Below are positions 11,801-23,121 of a DNA stretch of 64,000 nt, piece by piece (within the stretch, counting starts at the first letter, position 1; each line of letters starts with the position of its first letter). Both the position numbers and the translations under genes were made by a program. Under the pieces are notes generated by a model. That model was given only the letters and a program-made list of their open reading frames with translations, was not told the origin of the DNA and ran no database searches. The DNA comes from Pseudoscleropodium purum (Eukaryota; Streptophyta; Bryopsida; Hypnales; Brachytheciaceae): NCBI GenBank assembly GCA_963969395.1, contig OZ017798.1, forward strand, positions 24,978,173 to 25,042,172, in the 5' to 3' direction.

Positions 11801-14800
11801 TGGTTTGCAGTGGCAAGTCCACAGTCGTGAGTCTTGTGGAGAGGTTTTACGATCCGGATGGTGGGCAAGTTCTAGTCGATGGTGTGGATATCAAGACCGT
11901 TCAACTGAGGTGGCTGAGGCAGCAAATCGGTCTCGTGAGCCAGGAGCCGGTTCTGTTCGGTACCTCCATTAAGGAGAACATTGCCTACGCGAAGGATGGT
12001 GCGACAGATGCGGAGGTTGAGGCAGCAGCTGCCTTGGCCAACGCAGACAGCTTCATCACCAAGATGCCCAAAGGGTACGCAACTCTAGTTGGGGAGCGAG
12101 GAATTCAGCTATCAGGAGGTCAAAAGCAGCGCATCGCGATTGCGAGAGCCATCCTGAAGAATCCTAAAATTCTGCTGTTGGATGAAGCCACGAGTGCATT
12201 GGACGCTCAGTCTGAACATATTGTTCAGGAAGCACTAGAGAAAATTATGGTTGGCCGCACTACAATTGTGGTTGCACATCGCCTTACTACAATCCGAAAT
12301 GCCGATCTCATAGCCGTCATCCAAAGAGGGGCCGTCGTGGAAACAGGTATGGACGTGTGAATTTGGGTCACGCCGCATTCATTGTGTTGTTCCCACAGCT
12401 ATCACAGCCGGGGTTTTGTGAATTTTACGTAAGTACTGGTCAATGCAAAGAATGTTCGAGTGGTTTCAAACCTGTTCAGCACATCCCTGGGACGCTCGCT
12501 TACAAACAAGAGTTTTGGGTGTACAGGAATACACGATAAACTTCTGTCCAATTCAGATGGAGCATATTCACAGCTAATTCGTTTGCAGCAGATTCACAAA
12601 CAGCGGGACAATGAAATGTTGAACGCCGTGAATCTTGAGGATGAGACCGAAGCGAATAGCAGATCCCTTATCAAAGATTCACGTGGCAGCCGCGGTCTTA
12701 GTCTTCGCAAGTCTCGAAGCGCATCTCTTAGTGCACGAGAGCAGCTCGGAAAGAGCCCGGGAAAGAGTAACAGAAGCGGTGAGACTGATGTCGAGATGGG
12801 GGAAAAGAAAAGCAGGAAGCGCGCTGAATCGTCACTCTTCCGACTTGTGGCATATAGCAAACCTGAATTTCCCCTTTTCATTTTTGGCGGACTTGCCGCC
12901 CTCGCCAATGGGATCTCATATCCAGTCTTTGGACTTTTACTGTCATATATTACTTCTACCTATTTCCTAACAGATAAGAAGAAACTCAGACACGATGCGA
13001 ATTTCTGGTCTCTCATGTACTTGGTAGTAGCGATCGGCATGTTCATCGTTTGCCCGACACAATTCTACTCATTTGCAGTGATAGGCCAGCGGCTTATTCG
13101 TCGCATGCGTAGGCTAACCTTTGATAAGGTGTTGAGAAATGAAGTGGCATGGTTCGACGAGGAAGAAAATGGCAGGTGAGACGGCTTGGCATTTGATTAT
13201 AGCATCTTTGAGTCATACCCTACATGATTGCCACCTCTACATTTTTCGATGTCAATCCATAGCTATTGAATTTTTGGTTCTCTTTTTATTGCAGTGGCTC
13301 TATTGGTACTCGCCTTTCAACGGATGCGGCAGCTATGAAGAGCATGGTGGCAGACACCCTCTCAGTTGTGGTACAGAACATCGGCACTATCATCTGTGGA
13401 CTGACCATAGCTTTCATTGCCGACTGGCGACTTTCACTTCTGGTTCTGGCCCTTGTTCCGCTCTTAGGCTCACAAGGGTATTTCCAGATGAAAATGATGC
13501 AGGGCTTCAGCAACGATGCCAAGGTTAGCAATTTCCATCGTTGATTGACATTATGTGATTTTGTGACTGCCAGCATTCAATTTGCGGAATGCCTCTTGTG
13601 GTATCTTATGTCGTGCAACCCTATTCTTATGGTATGTTCAGTTAGCGTATGAGGATGCAAGTCGCGTTGCAAACGATGCAATCTCAAGTATCCGAACTAT
13701 GTCGTCTTTCTGCGCTGAAGAGAAGGTGGTTAATTTGTACAATGAGAAGTGCCAGAAACCTCTGAAGAGTGGAATACGGCAAGGCTACATTAGTGGAATA
13801 GGCTTAGCCTTCGCCAACTTCGTCCTCTTTGCCTGCTATGCACTTATATTCTGGTATGGATCGAAATTGGTGCAGCAGGGTAAAACTACCTTTCGCGATG
13901 TTTTCAAGGTTTTCTTTGCCATCACCATGAGTGCAATTGGTGTCTCAGTATCCACCGATTTGACACCTGATTTAACCAAGACCAAACTCGCCATAAATTC
14001 TGTGTTCGAGCTGCTTGATCGAAAGTCGCTGATCGATCCTTCTGACATTTCCGGAAAGACTTTGAAGACAGTGTATGGGGACATTGAGCTCCGCAACATA
14101 AGTTTCACTTATCCGTCCAGACCTACAATTCCCATATTCCGAGATTTGAGCCTCACTGTGGCTGCTGGCAAGGTACGTTATTTGTGGAGCCCTGCTCATG
14201 TCAATACTGGCCTGTGAAGAGTTCGTGTGGTGTTATTGTGGACGTCCTTTGAATGGACGTCTTGAGGTGCTTCCTATTCGTGACCACTGACGTCGAGCGA
14301 CCAGTAAGATCGTATACGTGTAATGAATGTGGATAGTTGCTGTGTTTTTTGTACCGTGAGCAGACTGTGGCCCTTGTTGGCGAGTCGGGCTCAGGCAAGA
14401 GCACTGTGATATCCCTACTGGAGAGGTTTTACGATCTGGATGGTGGCTCCATCCTGCTCGATGGCGTGGATATTAAAGAGCTGCAAGTGCGTTGGCTTCG
14501 CCAACAAATTGGTCTTGTGAGTCAGGAACCTGTCCTTTTCAACACGTCCATCAAGGCCAACATCGAGTATGGAAGAGACGACGACGTGACCCAATCGGAA
14601 ATCGAATCTGCCGCCAAAGCGTCCAACTGCTATAAATTCATCACAGGTTTACCTGCAGGATTTGACACCACTGTGGGAGAGCGTGGCATTCAATTGTCAG
14701 GAGGTCAGAAGCAGAGAGTGGCCATAGCAAGGGCAATCGTGAAAGACCCGAGAATATTGCTATTGGACGAGGCGACAAGTGCCCTGGACGCGGAATCCGA

Positions 14801-15008
14801 ATATGTTGTGCAGGAGGCTCTTGACCGCATCATGGTGAACCGAACGACCATTGTCGTTGCTCATCGCCTGTCCACTATTCGAAACGCCGATCTCATTGCT
14901 GTGGTGAAGAACGGGGTCATCGTTGAGCAGGGCAAGCACGACGATTTGATGTCTCGCGAGAATGGGGCATATCATGCTCTTGTGCGTCTCCATGTTTCCT
15001 CTTCGTGA
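8866..15008 (+). CDS. ABCB: Full-size ABCB (P-glycoprotein type) ABC transporter, 11 exons
   Basis: ATP-driven exporter or importer of the plant ABCB class (auxin and other small molecules are known substrates), expected in the plasma membrane. Exons: 8866-9210, 10058-10112, 10264-10439, 10702-10923, 11020-11258, 11427-11690, 11811-12346, 12527-13175, 13295-13523, 13642-14172, 14364-15008. All introns are GT-AG, all phases join, and the 1296-aa protein has no internal stop. Order is TMD1-NBD1-linker-TMD2-NBD2. NBD1 has Walker [10 protein letters not shown] (around residue 430, split by an intron), signature LSGGQ (534-538), Walker B LLLDEAT and H-loop VAHRL. NBD2 repeats these (Walker A 1088-1096, LSGGQ 1193-1197). 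All ATPase residues are present, so both sites should be active. A Ser/Arg/Lys-rich linker (about 640-710) fits the phosphorylated linker of the family. The start is the first ATG giving the usual charged cytosolic N-terminus before TM1. The family resembles the ABCB4/11/21 branch, but substrate cannot be assigned. Confidence 0.95.
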
Positions 15009-15437
15009 TACCCCTTGTAAGTTATGCTCTTTGCTGTTCGAATTTTGTTCCCGGTAACACATTTGATTGCTTCGTCCCGAACCTTCATCAGCGGTCTTCG
15101 TTTCAAGCCTAGAAATCCGTCCTGAATAGCCGAAAGGGCAGGATAGATTAGTTAATCATAGAGTTTGGTCGAGAACAATTTTGATTACCAAGTACAGATT
15201 CTTTTGTAGGTTCATCCAAATATTCGCTTATGCACCCTTGCTGCTTTGATCCACTGAGCCACTACTTTCTGGCCGCTACCGAAAGTTGTGGTCCACCCCT
15301 TGTATCTTATTTCTTCTCGGTTTGGTAATATTGACTTTGGCAGTCTTTTATTGTCGTTCAACTTCCCATAAATCCTTTCGTTGATCAATCGTTTATGCGC
15401 AACGAGAGTCAAGGAAAATCCTTTTTTCTCCAAAGTC
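15009..15437 (+). other. 3' flank of the ABCB gene
   Basis: This follows the TGA stop and keeps the less AT-rich composition of transcribed DNA up to the first miniature element. It probably contains the 3' UTR. I cannot identify a convincing AATAAA signal. A minus-strand open frame (15212-15433) has no recognisable domain. Confidence 0.4.
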
Positions 15438-16403
15438 TTAACCCCTCATCGCCAAAGTCTCACTTAGGTTCAAAAACATCATTGCTTTTGAATTGATATA
15501 GATGTAAATTTCACCAAGTTATAAAGATCTTAGCCGTACAATATTGTAGTGAACATGCTGTAGATGATGTGGTACAAATTTGGAGTCATTTGACCGTATA
15601 GATTGAAAGATTATAATGCTTTAGTGTTGAAAAAGATACTGAAATTTTCCTAGCAACACACTTGGAGGTGAAATTCGATTTCTAAACTTACTCAAATGAA
15701 AAAGTTTAAAAAAGTAAAGTTATTCAAAACCAACATACATACATGTTTGTAAGAAAAAATATCAATAAATTGACTGAATGTGTATGCAAACTGGCTTGGA
15801 AATGTAATAAAATAGGTCAAAAAAGTTGCAGAAAACATGTATGAGGCTGAACCTCCTTCTACTAAAATGCTTCTCAATCAATCATAACTTCTTGTATTGA
15901 TATGAAATTTTAGCCACACAAACTAGATTAGTATGCGCAACTTTTTCAAAATTTTTTATTGAAAACGGACATTTTTTGGAGAAGAAATAAGCCGCCAAAG
16001 TTCACTGTAATCCAAAAATTTTGGGATTTTGAACTTCGGATTGCTCTCAAACATTCAAAGAAACTTGGGTTGACATGAAAAATTTACCACAATAACTAGA
16101 CTAAAAGGGGAACATAACAAAACACATTTTATTCAAAACAAACATTGGATGAAGGAGATACAACCCCCTAAAGTTGCAACCATCAAATGCAATTTAGTAG
16201 ACTCAAATTGAACCTATGAACTTTGATTGGCTTCCAATTATTGTGTACATCTTGAATTGATTTGAATTTTTTTTCGTACAAGCTAGAAGAGAGCGCAAAT
16301 TTTTTAACAAATTTTATTGAATTTGGACATTGGATGCAAAAGTTATAGGACTTTGAAAATTGTGTGAGGACACTTTTGGTCCATTGCGGCGATGAGGGGT
16401 TAA
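15438..16403. mobile_element. TTAA-bounded miniature element, family B (966 bp)
   Basis: Left end TTAACCCCTCATCGCC and right end GGCGATGAGGGGTTAA are perfect 16-base inverted repeats including the TTAA. The sequence outside TTAA shows no further duplication, so the target-site duplication is just TTAA. The interior is AT-rich without an open frame for a transposase. The termini resemble those of families A and C only in the first nine bases, which suggests related transposases but independent interiors. It lies about 430 bases downstream of the ABCB stop codon. Confidence 0.85.
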
Positions 16404-16477
16404 GTTAAACCTATAGAGTTGATGAGCGATTTGAAGATGAGTGAATTTGTAACTCATTTTTAAAATGATTTAATTCC

Positions 16478-17124
16478 TTAACCCCTAAATGCCAAAGACA
16501 CCCAAATCTAGTGTTTGCAAAACTTTGAAGTTAAATAAAACCTAACCAAATTGCTATTTTTAGTATTTTATATTTTTGAAAGATTCTTCTTGAAGTCTAG
16601 TTTTAGCTTTAAAAATCTGATCTTAAAAATAAATGATAGTGATTTTTCTACTCAAGGTTTTGTACAAGGGTACCCTTTGCAATCTTGACTTCCCGTAGTG
16701 TTCAGAGCTCTTGTAAATGAGCCTCAAATACACTAGGACTTAAAGAAATAATCACATTCAAAACTCATTTAAAAGAATTGAAGAATAGATTTTGAGAAGC
16801 CATAAACTGATTGGAGTTATTCATGTTAGGCCCTTAAACCTCATATTTTTTGGTCACCAGCTTTTTAGGTTTGACTTGTGAAAAATGAATTGAAAATTTT
16901 TCATAGTTTTAACACCATCATGGTCAAATGTTATAATGTTCCAAGTTAGAAGTGATATTGTTGTGTTTTTCTTCCAATGTGATTTCTAACATGTCTAGTT
17001 TGAATTTGTACAATTTAAATTTAAAAAAAGTTGTATCAACTTATCAAAATGTTGGCTTTTTGTTCAATTTAGAGCAAATTTCTAGAGGCTCAAAATAAGG
17101 GTTTCTTGGGCATTTAGGGGTTAA
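16478..17124. mobile_element. TTAA-bounded miniature element, family C (647 bp)
   Basis: The ends are TTAACCCCTAAATGCC and its reverse complement up to one mismatch (right end GGGCATTTAGGGGTTAA). TTAA flanks both sides and nothing else is duplicated. A truncated inverted copy of this family lies at about 26930-27066. No coding capacity is seen. A second TTAACCC-type terminus occurs ten bases downstream (17134) without a clear partner. Confidence 0.85.
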
Positions 17125-17574
17125 CGACTAGACTTAACCCTTAAATGTTGACATAGGCATTTGCCATCCAATGGATGACGAGGAACTCTTCTAGTAGGAC
17201 AAAAGTTCAACTATTCATCTTTGGAATTTTGTTATGAAAAGGGGAGGTCTTTCTATGTAGTTTGACTTCCAATGAATACTTTTGCAATATTTTAAACCAA
17301 TGATTCACATGGTAATGAAAAGGAACACTATAACAAAACTTGCATTTTATGACTACATAAATATGTCTTGGAATGACTAGCGACTACTCATATTCATATT
17401 ATTGGAGGCCAACATCTTATAAAAAAATATGACTACAAATATGACTTAGTGATATTTTGGCCTTGTACTTCATTGGCGTATACTATACATCCATTGGGAA
17501 CAGCTAAGTACTTCATAGGGAATGGTAGGGAAGTAGGGAACATGTTCAAGGAACATCTAGCCGTATATGTCAAA
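17125..17574. other. Spacer between repeats, nothing recognised
   Basis: This short AT-rich stretch begins with an unpaired TTAACCCTTAAATG word (17134) that resembles the end of a family-C element. No gene is seen. Confidence 0.4.
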
Positions 17575-18030
17575 GGGATTTCAATAATTTTTTATAAAAT
17601 TTGAAAAGTAATTTTAATGCTTTTCAATTGAGCAAATAAGGATTAATGTATGTTAGCCATTTGTAACTATATGGGAAAATGGTTGGGATTAATGGCTCTA
17701 TCTAAACCAACCTACAACTTTTGATTTCAATCTTAATCTCTGTCTAAGCCTTAATAGCATCTTATAGTTTTAAATCAAACCTATTTCTTAATGATTTTTG
17801 CAAATTTTGTATATCTTTTTATGTATCTATGAAAACAGATAACAAAAATTGATTAATGTGGATCTTAATTTTTGTATAACAATATTCTAAGTGAAGTTTA
17901 AAATCTTATAACTTGAAAAACAAGCAATGGATAAACTTTGAAAGATTTCTACTAAAAGAGATTTAAAAAGTCTAAATTTGACGCTAAGATGGTCAAATTT
18001 TGTAGAAGGTGAAGCATTTGATGACTCCTA
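17575..18030 (-). repeat. Dispersed repeat C, copy 2 (inverted relative to copy 1)
   Basis: The reverse complement of this block matches 3480-3915 over several hundred bases in the same order, with scattered substitutions and small gaps. There are no clear terminal repeats and no open frame, so the class is unknown. Confidence 0.5.
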
Positions 18031-18160
18031 ATGTGGAATTTGTGACAAATACATCAAAGAAAAGTTTAGAGATTTTTCATGTTCGGAGATTTTTCTAAAG
18101 TCCATATTTTCAAGATTGAATCTTGCAACATCACTACCACTAATTGATGTGTGTACTAAC

Positions 18161-19100
18161 TTAATATGTGAAGGAGTAAACTATGTTTATTGACAACATA
18201 GCAATTTTAAGCAGCTTACTACAAATGGAGTTTTTATATTTTACTTTAAAATTTATACATAATATGTGCCCGAGGAGTAGCTTTAAGGCCCAAAAATTTT
18301 CATAACTTTTCCCTACATGGTTTAGGGAAAAGTTATTGTATGATATGTCATTTTCAATGCTCGACATGCAATCCAAAAATTTCTTAAAAAATCAATTTTT
18401 TCAAGAATAAAAATCTGAAATTGGTACTAAAGGTTTGTATCTATGTGGAAAGCATTGAATCATTCCATTTTTATTTTTGAGATTAAAGTTGTAAGGTGTT
18501 CTAGTTTTGCAAGTAGTTATGTATTCCTTACTTTAAATAAACTTTGGAGTCCTTTATTTAAATCAAATTTTAATATTTAAAAATAAAATAAAAAACATAT
18601 GATGTAGATTGTTTATTACTACATTACAACTGTTGCAATTGACATTTTTCAATTCCATAACTAAATTCTTAACAATTTTGTATTTTGAATCATTCTCTAT
18701 TTCTTTCTACTTACTATTTTTTTTCAATGTGTTGTATAAATTTAAATGATCTAAAAAATTTCAACCATGTAGACAAATTGACTTGAAGAATAAATACAAA
18801 AAAGCACCACCATTTTGGACATTTTTCATGTAAATGTGACCTTGTGAAGTGTAGCTGCCTAGTTTTTCAAAAGGCCTAAATAAGGATTTTTGTTATTTCA
18901 ATTACTAATATCTTGCAATCTACATGATAGAATTTTCTAAAAAATTTTCTATTTCTTTTTAAACTATATTACTACAAAATCATACGGTTACATGTGTCCA
19001 AGAAAGTGTTTTTTCTAAAATTTGGTACATGCATTGGAAATGGCAGTTTTGGAGTAGTATTGGTGAAATCATAGTCCAAAACATTACATTTAGGGATTAG
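18161..19100 (+). mobile_element. TTAA-type miniature element, family A, copy 2 (degenerate ends)
   Basis: The interior aligns with 6669-7595 throughout. The left end TTAATATGTGAAGGAG keeps the spacing of the family-A end TTAACCCCTAAAGG but has mutated in the C run. The right end is CATTTAGGGATTAG, with the last base of TTAA lost. It lies directly against the duplicated carboxylesterase 3' flank that starts at about 19103. Confidence 0.65.
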
Positions 19101-19102
19101 GG

Positions 19103-19510
19103 TAGCCAATCCATTTCTAACTACTTAAGCAATTACGCATATTTGTAGTGCAATTTTTTTGAATTCTTAATTTATCCCATGTACAGAAATAGAGTTTTGA
19201 AAGATTTTCTATTTTTTTTAAATTTTGCTACACAGAATGTAATTACTATGAATTTTTTAGTGGAAGATTCTTTTTGACCTATAATGGTGATATAGACCTT
19301 TTTATTTCTATCCATAGGCTGATTGCAAAATCAACCAAGGGCTGGTTGCAATATTGTAAATCTTGCAGCCAATAGCAATGCACCACAACTGTGTTATGAA
19401 CTGTGCCATAATTAATTACTGCAAATCTCCTGCTAATCAGAAAGAGAATAGTCTATATCACGAGAATAGGGGGTGATCAGAAATGGGTCGGCTACTATAA
19501 TAAGGACGGT
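19103..19510 (+). repeat. Direct repeat of the carboxylesterase 3' flank, upstream copy
   Basis: This stretch aligns with 23122-23525, just downstream of the carboxylesterase stop codon. An early shared word is 'aactacttaagcaattacg' (about 19118 and 23138), and shared words continue in order for about 400 bases ('gtgat.agaaatgg', 'ctataataa'). It looks like the 3' flank of a former upstream gene copy whose coding part is missing. Family-A element copy 2 sits where that coding part would have been. Confidence 0.65.
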
Positions 19511-20119
19511 CCCTACTTTGCCCCAAATTTACGACCTAGAATGTCAACTCCAGCTCCCCGTGTAGAAATAACCGATTCCGTGACTTGCAACTTTCTCACA
19601 AAACTAGGCACTTGCCACTTGTAGGAGTTTGCAAAGCTGTCCACGCAATTCTGAAATCACCTTCTTTTTGAAGCTAAATCCTAAACCCTGGTAGTCTCAC
19701 TGTTGTGCACGGACTTTTATCTGTTATATCTGAACGAACAAGGTCAACAAAGGCAGGCATGCCAGTGAGCATGACTGGTTGGTAAGTGAGAACTTGGAAG
19801 GTGATTTGAAGTGCAGCAGATGGAGTTTTTCTGTGACTTTTCCTTGCCATCGGCAGCACTCCTGAGGGACGAGTGGAGGCAAGGTGTTTCACTTATCTGT
19901 TGCAATAAAATTCATTAATGAATTGACCCGCGGTTTCAGTCGGTTCAAAAGTATTTGACATGTGTTTTACTGGCAACTCCTGTAAGGCTTATAATACGCA
20001 GGGGACAGCGATTTATAGTACGTTAAGATAGGTGGAGAATGGTCGTCAATACTACGAAGTAATAGATAAAATTCTTAGTTACAAATATCTTAGTTGCATG
20101 ACATTGGGTTGAGTTCAGG
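19511..20119. other. Upstream region of the carboxylesterase gene
   Basis: Composition is more balanced than in the repeats. A minus-strand open frame (19674-19892, 72 aa) contains no domain I recognise. No promoter element is confidently placed. Confidence 0.4.
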
Positions 20120-20480
20120 GCCTAAGTTTATGAGCCAGAAGCGGAAGAAAATTGCGCAACCAGACTCGGAAGCATTCTGAGATCGATTTGCAACGGTGAG
20201 CGAGCTTCTTCATCCTGTGCCCTCATTCAATTCTGTCAATTCAATTCAATTGGAATGCCCAACAAATTGTTGAAAGTACTGCAAACTCGACGAAAGCGAG
20301 GTTGAGCTGAATGCGCAGGAACAACCGGGACTTGAAGTTTCGAGGTTCAAGAATTTGAGGCCAAGAACCGGAAGCGGAAGTAAAAAAATCTGCACTCAAA
20401 CTCTGAAGCACTCTGACGGCAATTGTCAACGGTAAGCACGCTCTGGATCCTCTCTCCTCACATAATTCAATCAAATTCGA
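20120..20480 (+). repeat. Tandem duplication in the 5' region of the carboxylesterase gene
   Basis: Two units aligned at about 20127-20250 and 20355-20480 share 'cggaagcggaag'-type words, 'gaagca.tctga' and a 'caacggt(g/a)agc' word, offset by about 236 bases. Each unit therefore carries a consensus 5' splice site (AACG/GTGAGC at 20195, AACG/GTAAGC at 20432). If transcription starts upstream, these could serve as alternative leader-intron donors. Confidence 0.55.
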
Positions 20481-20580
20481 GTTTCCTATCGTACTCCAAA
20501 CTTGACAAAGTAGGCGCTGAGCTGGTTTGTTATGAAGCTGGATGCCTGAAACTCTGCATTGTTGACGATGGCGTCCTTAG

Positions 20581-23113
20581 ATGACGTCCTTGTGGACGAT
20601 ACGGTACATTCTGTGCCCTTTCTTGAGCGTGCACGGCTACCTCACCCGGCGAAAGGACGGCTCACTCAACCGTCGAATGGCGGAGATCCTCGACCCAGCT
20701 ATCTCTGCGAACGCAACGCCAGTCGACGGCGTCGCAACGTTCGACGTGGTGGTCGATAGTTTCACAGGCGTGAGTATGCGCTTCTTCGTCCCTACGCAGG
20801 TATGCATCGCCCAAGTCCTTCAATTCGCAAACCTTGACACTCTGAAGCATCCATATCTCCAGAGGCGGCTCCGAAGACGTGTCAATCGCGGCTTTAGACA
20901 TGCCATTGATTGCACACCTCAAGTTTCAAAGGGCTTAGAAAATTTAAAACTCTGTTAGATGATTTGAAACTACCTGACGAAATAGGTCCGCACTTCTCCA
21001 GCGTTGGTGACCTTGAGGGAATCAACTTTCTTACAACAGTAAAGAATTTTACAAAAATTCGTACTACTCGGTTGGTGTGTGATTGGTGTGAAGTGTGAAT
21101 TAGTGGATGTTTAGGGGAAGTGTGTTTAATGGCATGACTGTCTTACACAGGATGCAGGACACAAGGAAGATGCTGGGACGATGATACCTGTTGTGCTTTA
21201 CTTCCATGGCGGGGGATTTGTGCTGAATAGACCAGACGATGCCTTGTATGATAAATTTTGTCGCCGCATGGCAAAACGGTGCCGTGTGGTTGTGGTCTCC
21301 ATCCACTACAGGCAAGCTCACGCACTCAACTCCAAGAGCTTTTTGGAATTCTCACTAGTAGAAAAAGAGTTATTGCGATACTTCTCTAGTCATTCCTGCA
21401 CTGGTTCAATGCTTAAGCATAGAACTACTCATTACCATACAGATTTGCAATCTAGGTACTTTGGAGAAGTTATTTATGAGCTCTCATATTTTTGAGAGAT
21501 TGAATTGTTTGAGAGAAGTCAATTGCAAAAAGAATGAAGACATTGCGACAAGAATTGAATTTTTTGTGATTTTTCAAAGCTGAAATGTAAAACTGTGAGT
21601 AGACCCTTGTTGAAGCATGATCAGACCATTCTTGGAGCGTGGGCTGATGTGTTTGCTCTCCAGTGCATTGCCATCATGATAATGGATTAGTAAGATTGTG
21701 GTAATAGATGGGGCCAGTGACAAAAATGGGAAGAACCTATAGGTGATAAAATTGGGTAAATGGTGGTATTGGGCTTACTTGTTTTTTCAACTATAGTAAG
21801 TTGCTAGAATTTTGAGATAGGAAATTAATTGTTACTTTAATGTCAAAAAAAATTGAGAAAGTGTGAAGTGTAAAGTGGTTTAATCAAGTGAAAAATCCAT
21901 CACAAAAAAATTGTAGTACACTCAAACTCTCTTTCACTAATCTTGCCAACTAGGGTCTCATCTATTTCGCTACGACATTGTTTGAATGTGTGACAAGACA
22001 TGATATATGGCAAGTGTGTAGGATATTCTCTCAATGTCATCTTAGAGAATGCCATAACAAATAGAATTGAATTTACAATAAACAGAATAAATTACAGAAA
22101 TTCATGTTTTAGGTTCAGGATTCGATCTGAATTGCGACATGGTGTATAGGCGAGCACCAGAGTACAAGTTCCCAGTTGCGTATGACGATTGTTACGCCGC
22201 CCTAGAGTGGCTCAACTCCGAGCAAGCGAAGCCGCTCCTCCCTCCGAACGCCGACCTGTCACGAACGTTTCTGTGCGGCGACAGTGCAGGCGGGAACATC
22301 GTCCACCACGTTGCAGTCCAAGCCTCCGGGAAGAGCCTCGGATTGCAGGGTTTGGTGATGATGCAGCCCTTCTTTGGTGGAGAGGAGAGAACTCCAGCTG
22401 AAGAGAAGCCTTCGCTTGTGATTTCCGTGGAGTTGTTGGACTGGTTCTGGAAGATGTATCTTCCGGACGGTGCCAACCGTGATCACCCCGCGTCGCATGT
22501 GTTCGGGTCACGCTTGCCGAGTACGGAATTTCCACCTATGCTTGTGGTTGTTACAGGACAAGACATTCTGCAGGATTGGGATGTGAGCTTTCTTGTCCAT
22601 CGTCGCCGTTGTGTTGACTTCCTCGTAATGTTGCAAGCGTATTCTTTTGTCTTAGGGTTTAGGGTTTAGGTTTAGTGGTTGTTGCAGGTTAGACATTCTG
22701 CAGGATCGGGATGTGAACTTTCTTGTCCATCGTCGCCGTCATGATGACTTCCTCGTGATGTTGCAAGCGTATGCTTTTGTTAAAGGGTTTAGGGTTCAGG
22801 GTTCAAAGTTATTGCAGAATTGGGATGTGAGCTCTCTTGTCCATCGTCGCCCCGTTGTGTTTGCTTCCTTGTGATGTCGCAATTGGTGGTTCAGGGTTAA
22901 AGGTTTTTAAGGTTTAGAGTTGTGATTATTATGGAATGGTGTCCGCTGTGCATGCAGAGGAGATATGTTGAGGAAATGAGGAAAGCTGGGAAGGAAGTGC
23001 AAATGTGTTTCTACGAGGAGGGAGTGCATGCGTTTGGGCAACTGAACCAGGCTGTGATCGCAGACCAGATGTTGGTCGACATTGCTACATTTTTCCAAAA
23101 CCATCAAAACTGA
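20581..23113 (+). CDS. CXE: GID1-like carboxylesterase (alpha/beta-hydrolase, CXE family), 4 exons
   Basis: Serine esterase of the plant CXE/hormone-sensitive-lipase family, probably cytosolic and acting on small esters; the substrate is unknown. Exons: 20581-20799, 21151-21311, 22150-22582, 22958-23113, giving 322 aa. The N-terminus carries the family word RRKDGSLNRR and then NATPVDGV. The oxyanion motif HGGG is at 92-95, the nucleophile Ser172 is in GDSAGG, and Asp265 and His295 complete the triad with normal family spacing. Because His295 is kept, this is an esterase candidate rather than a gibberellin receptor, in which that His is replaced. Intron 2 (21312-22149) must start with GC (AG/GCAAGC) to keep the YRRAPE motif in frame; the other introns are GT-AG. 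The ATG at 20581 is chosen because it is in frame with the conserved N-terminus, while the upstream ATGs (20559, 20568) are in another frame. The end of exon 3 is partly repeated within intron 3. Confidence 0.85.
22562..22920 (+). repeat. Tandem triplication of an exon 3/intron 3 boundary, with TTTAGGG-type words
   Basis: A unit beginning GACATTCTGCAGGAT at 22562 (exon 3 end plus donor) recurs at 22692 and, shortened, at about 22814. Each copy is followed by 'tttcttgtccatcgtcgcc' or a near match and ends in telomere-like TTTAGGG, GGGTTTAGG or GGGTTCAGG words. The spacing is about 130 and 114 bases. The second and third copies lie inside intron 3, and each retains a GT at the donor position (GATGTGA). 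Confidence 0.8.
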
Positions 23114-23121
23114 TGAAAGGG

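Noticed and set aside
19674..19892. 72-aa minus-strand open frame upstream of the carboxylesterase
   Set aside because: No recognisable domain, no splice-supported extension, and it lies in a probable promoter region. Kept only as a note.
20559..20759. Upstream ATG frame starting MLTMASLDD before the carboxylesterase
   Set aside because: It is in a different frame from the conserved N-terminus (RRKDGSLNRR, NATPVDGV), which is read from the ATG at 20581.
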